A stretch of 5,114 bases of DNA from Candidatus Omnitrophota bacterium (GTDB taxonomy: Bacteria > Omnitrophota > Gorgyraeia > Velamenicoccales > JABMQK01). A program made the translations under genes and the position numbers. Each line of letters opens with the position of its first letter. Positions within the stretch are counted from its first letter, which is position 1. Shown one piece after another: positions 1 through 5,114 of the stretch. The stretch covers positions 1 through 5,114 of the forward strand of contig JAQTPJ010000081.1 of NCBI GenBank assembly GCA_028712915.1, read 5' to 3'. A model generated the notes under the pieces. That model saw nothing but the letters and a program-made list of their open reading frames with translations. It did not search any database and was not told the DNA's origin.

Positions 1-2487
1 AGGGAAAGGCCTGTTTTATATAGTTTGTTATTTGTTTTCATTTTATCTTATTTATTATGCCTGGCAGGAGGCGATTCTTTTAGCGAAGAAGGCAATGGCG
101 GCAGCGCCTTGAAGTCCGCCATTGTCCGTATGCACTATGAGAGGGGCATAAAGTTATACCGCAAAGGCGAATGTGAACGCGCGATTGAAGAATTTAAAAG
201 GGCTTTGGAGCTTGACCCTGCCAACGTGCAGGCAAGGACTTATTTGGTTTACTCTGTCCGCAGAAATAATAAAAAGATTGTGGACGGGCTATATAAGCAG
301 GCGAAGGCTTATTACGCCCGGAAAGAATACCAAAAGGCAATAGACTCGTATAAGCAAGTTTTAGATATTATACCAGATGACAGTTACTCTCTATACAGGA
401 TAGAATCATTGAATGCTCTTATTGAGAAACAAAATATGCTTAGCCAAAGTAAACAGTATAATGCGCAGCTGCGTGATCAGGAATTAGAAAAGGTAGCCAA
501 GGCAAAAGAGGAAAAAGAGCTCGCTTTAAAAAAGGAAGAGGAAGAACGCGCTAAGAAAGAAGCCCAGGAGAAAAAACGCAAGGAACAGCAGGAAGCCCTG
601 AATAAAAAGAAGGAGCAGACAGAAGAAATTGAGTCTATGATTGATGATGCCTTACAGGTCAGAGGGGAAGATTGGGATGGAAAGGCTTCCGAAGATTTAT
701 CAGGGTTTAAAAGTGATGATTCTCAAGGGGTTATATCCACTCCACAAGCGCAAAAACAGGGCGCCTCTTCAGATAAAGACGCCGCGGAAAGAGAAAGATT
801 TAATAAAATAAAATTGCTTTTCGAATTAGGCAAAAAGTATTATAATAAGGAACAATACCGCAGGGCCAGCGAAGCATTCCAACAAGTCATAGACTTAGAA
901 AAATATAGTCGCGATGCTATATATACCTCTCAGGCAAAAACTTACCTTACTAAATCGCAGGATACCATACGCGAACAAATACGTCAGGATAAAGTAAGAG
1001 AAGTAGAAGACATAGAGAACGAAATGATAAACAAAGTTATCGAGGCGGCAAGGATTCCCGCAGAGCCGATTGTTGGCACGATGACTAGAGAAATATTCCC
1101 TCCAGAAGCAGAAGCGATATCAGACATCCATAAAAAATTAGGACTTCCTGTAAATATGGATTTCCAGAATGTAGATGTTGTCTACGTATTGGATTATCTT
1201 GCCACTATAACCGGCGCGAACATCGTAATGTCCAACGCCGTCACTCAGGGAAAACGCACAGTAAGCGTAAAGATTAAAGAGATGCCTTTGGAAGAGGCGT
1301 TGAAGTATGTTTTAAAGAGCGCCGGATTAAATTATCGCATTGATAAAAATGTAATCTGGATAGCCGCTCCGGAAGAAATAGACACCGAGCAGATGGAGAC
1401 AAAGGTGTTCACGCTCAAAAAAGGCAAAGGCGCGTTCACGGAATTTTCCTCTACCACCACTAGCGGCGTAGGGTTGGGTTCCGCCGCGGACGTAGAAAAG
1501 GTAACCACGATTAAAGATGTAATCGAAAAAGCAATTGCCTGGCCGTCAGGCTCAAAGATTGTTTTAGACGAACGATTAGGCGCTTTGATAGTTACCAACA
1601 CGCCTTATAATTTAGAGATTATCGAAAAGATTTTAGAGAAGATTGACGTAGAGCCGGTGCAGGTTTTGATTGAGACGCGGTTTCTGGAGATAACTGTCAC
1701 GGATTTAAATGAATTAGGAATTGACTGGCAGCTTAATTCCGAATTGCCCTTTGATAAGACAAAGGTTGGAATGGTTCAGGGTATAGCTTCCGGTTCAGGA
1801 GTAAGTTTTTCAGACACGACCAGGCAGACAGAAGGTTTTAACCTTACTTACCAGGGTATATTGACCAAGCCGCAGTTTCAGGTAGTTATTCATACGCTGG
1901 AGGAGTCCCAGAAGATAAAAACTCTTTCTTCTCCTCGTATTACCACGCTGGATAACCAGATGGCCACAATAAAAATCGTTGACGAGTGGATATATCCGAC
2001 GCGTTATGAATTTCAGATTGTGCAATTCGATTTAAACGGCGACGGAGATTTTAACGACGCAGGCGAGACGTTGTATAAAAACGTCCCCACGGATTTTGTA
2101 AAGAGAGATGTGGGGATTTTGCTGCGCGTGACTCCCAGCGTAGGGTTAGACGATGATACAATTACACTCACGCTCATACCGGAAGTAAGCGATGCCACGG
2201 CGGGTTATTTTTCGTATACAGGCGATGTAAGCCTGCCGCTATTCAGTTCGCGAAATCTATCGACTTCGGTAGTAGTGGATAACGGAGACACGGTTGTCCT
2301 GGGCGGTTTGATTAAAGAATCACAGACAAAAGTAGCCACAAAAATTCCTATCTTAGGAGATCTTCCCTGGATAGGAAAGATGTTCAGAAAAGACACAGAT
2401 TCGATTACCAGAAAGAATCTTTTAATATTTGTTACGGCGACGATACTCTCATCGCGCAACGAAGATGTTGTGTTTAGAAGGAGATAG
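1..2487 (+). CDS. TPR / coiled-coil secretin (type II/III secretion or type IV pilus outer-membrane channel), probably 5'-partial
   Basis: Secretins form multimeric outer-membrane channels for type II secretion, type III secretion or type IV pili. Residues are counted from the TTG at base 25. Residues 1-14 are a hydrophobic signal segment ending C-L-A before Gly-Gly. TPR-like units lie near 36-70 and 88-120. A Lys/Glu-rich coiled coil spans about 135-205, and a third TPR-like unit 261-295. An STN/N0-like domain covers about 376-448, and an N1-like domain about 460-542. The secretin core starts near 545 (VQVLIETRFLEI) and carries SSPRITTLDNQMATI (635-649), DVGILLRVTPSV (695 on), VVLGGLIKE (757-765) and KIPILGDLPWIGKMF (773-787). 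The C-terminus ends soon after LLIFVTATIL, so there is no obvious pilotin-binding S domain. The TTG has no ribosome binding site at a useful distance. The frame is open to base 1, adding RERPVLYS, which gives the signal peptide its missing basic n-region, so the start probably lies upstream. The family is secure. PilQ versus GspD is undecided, although the TPR-fused layout suggests a pilus-type secretin of the PVC group (inference). Confidence 0.93.
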   Translation, partial: RERPVLYSLLFVFILSYLLCLAGGDSFSEEGNGGSALKSAIVRMHYERGIKLYRKGECERAIEEFKRALELDPANVQARTYLVYSVRRNNKKIVDGLYKQAKAYYARKEYQKAIDSYKQVLDIIPDDSYSLYRIESLNALIEKQNMLSQSKQYNAQLRDQELEKVAKAKEEKELALKKEEEERAKKEAQEKKRKEQQEALNKKKEQTEEIESMIDDALQVRGEDWDGKASEDLSGFKSDDSQGVISTPQAQKQGASSDKDAAERERFNKIKLLFELGKKYYNKEQYRRASEAFQQVIDLEKYSRDAIYTSQAKTYLTKSQDTIREQIRQDKVREVEDIENEMINKVIEAARIPAEPIVGTMTREIFPPEAEAISDIHKKLGLPVNMDFQNVDVVYVLDYLATITGANIVMSNAVTQGKRTVSVKIKEMPLEEALKYVLKSAGLNYRIDKNVIWIAAPEEIDTEQMETKVFTLKKGKGAFTEFSSTTTSGVGLGSAADVEKVTTIKDVIEKAIAWPSGSKIVLDERLGALIVTNTPYNLEIIEKILEKIDVEPVQVLIETRFLEITVTDLNELGIDWQLNSELPFDKTKVGMVQGIASGSGVSFSDTTRQTEGFNLTYQGILTKPQFQVVIHTLEESQKIKTLSSPRITTLDNQMATIKIVDEWIYPTRYEFQIVQFDLNGDGDFNDAGETLYKNVPTDFVKRDVGILLRVTPSVGLDDDTITLTLIPEVSDATAGYFSYTGDVSLPLFSSRNLSTSVVVDNGDTVVLGGLIKESQTKVATKIPILGDLPWIGKMFRKDTDSITRKNLLIFVTATILSSRNEDVVFRRR

Positions 2488-2496
2488 GAGATTAGA

Positions 2497-2614
2497 GATT
2501 ATCAGAGCACCAGATTATCAGATGGAGAATCCAGATATCAGAAAATCAGATAATAAAAAAATCTGAAATCTGAATTCTGAAATCTCATTCTAATACGCTG
2601 ATAGTCTGATAATC
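2497..2614. repeat. 118-base imperfect palindrome built from TCAGA / TCTGA units
   Basis: The outer arms are an exact 10-base inverted repeat, GATTATCAGA at 2497-2506 and TCTGATAATC at 2605-2614. A second copy of GATTATCAGA lies at 2513-2522. The left half has four TCAGA pentamers (starting at 2502, 2518, 2538 and 2546). The right half has four TCTGA pentamers (starting at 2562, 2569, 2576 and 2605). Two of these pairs (2502/2605 and 2538/2569) are exactly symmetric about 2555.5. The centre can form a 6-base-pair hairpin (2546-2551 with 2561-2566) around an A-rich 9-base loop. It starts 10 bases after the secretin stop codon and encodes nothing convincing. It may be a dispersed non-autonomous repeat or a transcript 3' structure. 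It lacks the T-tract of a standard intrinsic terminator. Confidence 0.75.
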
Positions 2615-2618
2615 GCAG

Positions 2619-2665
2619 TTTAAGGCGGGCAAGCCCACCGCGTAGGTGGGGCGGGCAATTTAAGG
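2619..2665. repeat. Short GC-rich hairpin element flanked by nested direct repeats
   Basis: A 6-base-pair stem, CCCACC (2634-2639) with GGTGGG (2645-2650), closes a GCGTA loop. The hairpin is bracketed by a 9-base direct repeat GGCGGGCAA (2624-2632 and 2650-2658). Outside this is a 7-base direct repeat TTTAAGG (2619-2625 and 2659-2665), as if a 33-base GC-rich piece had entered an AT-rich sequence and duplicated its target. It is far more GC-rich than the surrounding intergenic DNA. No run of T follows the stem, so intrinsic termination is not well supported. It looks like a small REP-like intergenic element. Whether it is repeated in the genome cannot be seen here. Confidence 0.65.
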
Positions 2666-2859
2666 TTTGAACATTTAATTTAAGACATAAACTAATTAAC
2701 CCAAAGCATAACAATATGTCTTGGTTGTTAGAAAAGATTAATTCATTCTGCCATCATAAAATTAATCCTTCCCTTAATTTATCTTTCCACAAAAATTTCC
2801 TAAAAAACTTTAGAAAGAATTTGATATTAAAAATAAAAGATTTTGTATGGAGGTGCAGT
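2666..2859 (+). other. AT-rich leader upstream of the surface-protein gene, open in its frame
   Basis: This stretch is strongly AT-rich and presumably holds the promoter and 5' untranslated leader of the downstream gene. I found no -35/-10 pair with acceptable spacing. TTGATA at 2821 has no matching -10 box clear of the ribosome binding site. The frame of the downstream gene is open from 2671, just after a TGA at 2668-2670. An ATG at 2716 would add 48 residues, basic and rich in Asn, Lys and Phe, to the protein. That ATG has no purine-rich ribosome binding site, and the added peptide would sit ahead of an ordinary signal peptide. I therefore treat the stretch as mainly non-coding, with the longer start as an alternative. 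Confidence 0.5.
2849..2853 (+). promoter_or_regulatory. Ribosome binding site GGAGG for the surface-protein gene
   Basis: GGAGG lies 6 bases before the ATG at 2860, close to ideal spacing for a Shine-Dalgarno sequence. It is the only strong one in the leader and decides the start in favour of 2860 over the in-frame ATG at 2716. Confidence 0.85.
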
Positions 2860-5114
2860 ATGTTTAAATTTAATCCCCATGTAAAATATGGCAGATCAAT
2901 CTTCCTAGTCTTATTAACATTGCTGATTATAAGCAGTATTTGTTTTACCAGTATTTCCTTTGCCGCCATACCGCGCTATCTATCCCTGCAGGCAAAGGTT
3001 ACTCTTCAAGACGGCACCCCTTTAACCGGAACATATAGTGCCACTTTTAGGATATATGAAGCGGCCACAGGAGGAACAGCTCTCTGGTCTGAGGCGCAGA
3101 CTATCACTTTTGCCAGCGGTATATTAGACGCTGTATTGGGTTTGACTACTGCCTTCCCGACCACAATGACGTTTAATACCGACTACTGGTTGTCAATCGA
3201 GATTGGTTCCGACGGCGAGATGTCGCCGCGCACGCGCCTTACAGCTTCGCCTTACGCCCTTAATTCGGATAAAATAGATAATATAGATTCATCCCAGTTT
3301 GTGCGCACCGACGCTGACAGCACTATCTCGGCTAATCTAACGGTAAACGGAAATGTCGTCGTAGGCGACGCAAGCTCCGATACATTCACCTTAAATTCCG
3401 GCAGTATTTCTTTTATAAACGCGACCGCGTTGAATTTAGCTAATTCTTCCGCAACATCATTGAATATCGAATCCGGCTTGCTTAATTTAGATACTCTTAA
3501 TTCGCGCGTAGGTATCGGCACCACAGCTCCCGAGGCGAAACTGCAGGTTCTCGGAGGAGACGCCTATATCGGCACAGGCACTTTTAACAACGCATCTACC
3601 AATTCAGACTTATATGTAAAAGGAAATTTGGAAGTTGACGGAACTCTATACGCGTCTTTATCTGGCTCAACAGATGTGGCCAGCACCACAAGCGAAACAT
3701 TCACCGTTGACAGTGACCAGACCGGCACAGAACCCGCCGACGGTTCAGGTTTTGTTATCGAGGGCGGCAGCGGCGACGCGAGCCTGCTTTGGGACGCCAC
3801 CAATAATGAAATAGATATAAACAAACAAATACATCCAACTGCTTTAGTGGCTGATACTGCCGCGATAAACGCGGGCACGATAGACGCAACTGCAATAGGC
3901 GCGACAACGCCAGCCGCAGGCACATTTACCACGCTCACAGGCAGGACTTCTGTCTCGTCGGGGCAGGCTTCCACGACCACAGGCGCGTTGGCTCTTTATA
4001 ATGCTTCTTCAGCGTATGCCACTTCTCTTCAGGCGGGCAATGCTGCTTCCGCTGTCACATATACTCTGCCCACAACAGACGGCTCTGAAGGCCAGGTGCT
4101 TCAGACTGACGGCGACGGCGCTCTTTCCTGGGCTACAGCGCTTACATCCGAAACAGGAGATATTTCATCGGTTACTGCTGGCGATGGACTCACAGACGGC
4201 GGAACTTCCGGCGATGTAACTTTAAATGTAGGCGCCGGCACAGGTATCAGCGTAGGCGATGATGATGTGGCCGTAGATACCGCGGTAGTTGCTACGACTG
4301 ACAATAGTTTAACTTTGACAAACAAAACTATCGGTTCCACAGGTTTAGTTTTTTCCGGAGCTACCACAGATATTACTACCGGCACAAATGAAAATTTAAT
4401 CATATCTCCAAATGGAACAGGTAAAGTCGGCATCGGTATTACAGATCCCGGCGAATATAAATTAAACGTTAATGGCGCAGGATATTTCACAACGCTCGAT
4501 ACTGGCAGCGGCGCTTATGAACTGCAGGATGCCACAACAGCCGCTAAAGGTTTGGCTTCGTTTGACTCCGGAGATTTCTCAGTTGCTTCCGGTGCTGTAT
4601 CTTTGGCAACTGGCAGCGTAGGTTCGACCGAATTGGCTTCTACAACTGTTACTCCTGGCGACTACGGCTCTGCAAGCGAAGTGGCTACATTTACAGTTGA
4701 CAGCGACGGGCGTATTACCGCGGCTGAAAGTGTTGCTATCGAAGGCGCGGCGCCCACAGGCGCAGCAGGAGGCGACCTCACTGATACATATCCTAATCCT
4801 ACTATTGCAGAGAACGCAGTAGAATTAGGTACCGACACAACCGGCAACTACGTAAAGTCATTTTCACAAGGAAAAGATATACAAATAACCAATCCTTCGG
4901 GCGAAGGCGTCGAGGTTACAATAGACATAGAATCCCAATTGGATAATGTTTCAGCTATTACAATAGATTCGTCTGACTTGACTCTCGCAACCACAACTTC
5001 AGGAAATATTATTTTATCTCCCGTGGCTGGAGCCTTTGTCGGCATCGGCACAACAGACCCGGCTTACGCATTAGACGTAGACGGAACTTTTTCCGCAAAC
5101 TCTGTTAATGTAAA
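2860..5114 (+). CDS. Large secreted fibre-like surface protein with VGIG.T.P repeats (3'-partial)
   Basis: The frame is open from the ATG to the window end: 751 full codons and no stop, so the C-terminus is missing. Residues 1-35 form a Sec signal peptide: basic n-region, hydrophobic core about 13-30, and cleavage probably after S-F-A35. Residues 40-140 match a domain common at the N-terminus of bacterial surface proteins (LQAKVTLQDGTPLTGTY, then SPRTRLTASPYA at 122-133). NIDSSQFVRTD follows at 141-151. The rest is low in charge and rich in Thr, Ser, Gly, Ala and Asp. It carries motifs familiar from phage tail fibres: IGATTPAAGTFTTLTG (346-361), TLPTTDG...GQVLQTDGDGALSW (402-424), GLTDGGTSGDVTLNVGAGTG (443-462), LTNKTIG (486-492), PGDYGSASEVATFTVDSDGR (599-618) and GGDLTDTYPNPTIA (637-650). 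VGIG.T.P repeats begin at 217, 523 and 727. These features suggest an elongated beta-rich extracellular fibre. Proteins of this type often end in a self-cleaving intramolecular chaperone domain (Peptidase_S74), which would lie beyond the window. The ligand and role are unknown. Confidence 0.9.
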   Translation, partial: MFKFNPHVKYGRSIFLVLLTLLIISSICFTSISFAAIPRYLSLQAKVTLQDGTPLTGTYSATFRIYEAATGGTALWSEAQTITFASGILDAVLGLTTAFPTTMTFNTDYWLSIEIGSDGEMSPRTRLTASPYALNSDKIDNIDSSQFVRTDADSTISANLTVNGNVVVGDASSDTFTLNSGSISFINATALNLANSSATSLNIESGLLNLDTLNSRVGIGTTAPEAKLQVLGGDAYIGTGTFNNASTNSDLYVKGNLEVDGTLYASLSGSTDVASTTSETFTVDSDQTGTEPADGSGFVIEGGSGDASLLWDATNNEIDINKQIHPTALVADTAAINAGTIDATAIGATTPAAGTFTTLTGRTSVSSGQASTTTGALALYNASSAYATSLQAGNAASAVTYTLPTTDGSEGQVLQTDGDGALSWATALTSETGDISSVTAGDGLTDGGTSGDVTLNVGAGTGISVGDDDVAVDTAVVATTDNSLTLTNKTIGSTGLVFSGATTDITTGTNENLIISPNGTGKVGIGITDPGEYKLNVNGAGYFTTLDTGSGAYELQDATTAAKGLASFDSGDFSVASGAVSLATGSVGSTELASTTVTPGDYGSASEVATFTVDSDGRITAAESVAIEGAAPTGAAGGDLTDTYPNPTIAENAVELGTDTTGNYVKSFSQGKDIQITNPSGEGVEVTIDIESQLDNVSAITIDSSDLTLATTTSGNIILSPVAGAFVGIGTTDPAYALDVDGTFSANSVNV
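3508..3555 (+). repeat. VGIG.T.P repeat 1 (in coding sequence)
   Basis: Residues 217-232 of the surface protein read VGIGTTAPEAKLQVLG, the canonical form of this fibre repeat. The unit marks the end of one block of the N-terminal region and is followed by DAYIGTGTF. Confidence 0.8.
4426..4476 (+). repeat. VGIG.T.P repeat 2 (in coding sequence)
   Basis: Residues 523-539 read VGIGITDPGEYKLNVNG, preceded by ENLIISPNGTGK. It is the second copy of the unit, with Ile in place of Thr at the fifth position and one extra residue compared with repeat 1. Confidence 0.8.
5038..5085 (+). repeat. VGIG.T.P repeat 3 (in coding sequence)
   Basis: Residues 727-742 read VGIGTTDPAYALDVDG, preceded by GNIILSPVAGAF, which parallels the NLIISPNGTGK leader of repeat 2. 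The shared leader shows that the repeat period includes sequence before the VGIG core. The array probably continues past the window end. Confidence 0.8.

Noticed and set aside
1332..2459. Minus-strand open frames within the secretin gene
   Set aside because: They lie antisense to a well-recognised coding region, have no domain-like content or ribosome binding sites, and reflect codon bias of the plus-strand gene.
2497..2614. CRISPR array from the repeated TCAGA units
   Set aside because: The units are pentamers to decamers at irregular spacing in mirrored orientation, with no constant repeat or spacer length.
2633..2665. Intrinsic transcription terminator for the secretin gene
   Set aside because: The hairpin is followed by GCGGGCAATTTAAGG, not a T-rich tract, and the reverse orientation also lacks one.
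2725..2849. Sigma-70 promoter candidates (TTGTTA at 2725, TTGATA at 2821)
   Set aside because: The first has no TATAAT-like box at 16-18 bases; the only similar hexamer (CATAAA at 2755) is 24 bases away. The second would place its -10 box on the ribosome binding site.
2754..2969. 71-residue minus-strand frame across the leader and signal-peptide region
   Set aside because: The Phe/Lys/Leu-rich product reflects AT-rich DNA and the antisense of the signal-peptide core. It overlaps the strong ribosome binding site and start of the surface-protein gene.
4001..4219. 72-residue plus-strand frame in another phase of the surface-protein gene
   Set aside because: It lies wholly inside the continuous reading frame that carries the recognised fibre motifs, so it is a shadow.
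3252..5051. Several minus-strand frames (up to 138 residues) antisense to the surface-protein gene
   Set aside because: The plus-strand gene is low in charge and rich in Thr, Ala and Gly codons, so its complement seldom makes stops. The products are Val/Ser/Pro-rich without family features.

Overview
The window holds two large plus-strand coding regions, both cut or probably cut by the window edges, separated by a 372-base intergenic stretch rich in small palindromic repeats. No tRNA, rRNA, CRISPR array, transposase or integrase is visible. The envelope-type genes (an outer-membrane secretin and a secreted fibre-like surface protein) indicate a diderm bacterium. The TPR-fused secretin, the moderate base composition and the imperfect palindromes built on TCAGA/TCTGA and GGCGGGC between genes resemble uncultured PVC-superphylum lineages such as Omnitrophota. 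That placement is inference from general appearance, not a database result.

Bases 1-2487 encode a secretin-superfamily protein. An N-terminal hydrophobic signal segment is followed by two TPR-like units, a highly charged coiled coil, a third TPR-like unit, a small STN/N0-like domain, an N1-like domain and a complete C-terminal secretin barrel domain. The reading frame is open to base 1, and the true start is probably just outside the window. A calcium-loop-like DLNGDGDFNDAGE segment sits inside the secretin domain.

Bases 2488-2859 carry a 118-base imperfect palindrome (2497-2614). A compact GC-rich hairpin follows, bracketed by nested direct repeats (2619-2665), and then an AT-rich leader with no convincing promoter. 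The leader is open in frame with the downstream gene, so a longer N-terminus from an ATG at 2716 is formally possible. A strong GGAGG ribosome binding site and a classic signal peptide favour the ATG at 2860.

Bases 2860-5114 encode the first 751 residues of a large exported protein. It has a signal peptide, an N-terminal domain common in bacterial surface proteins, and then a mosaic of motifs otherwise familiar from phage tail fibres, with three VGIG.T.P repeats. It continues past the window. No phage structural genes are visible, so a host surface or extracellular fibre protein is the most economical reading. Whether the secretin and the fibre protein work together (for example in pilus assembly or export) cannot be decided from this window.
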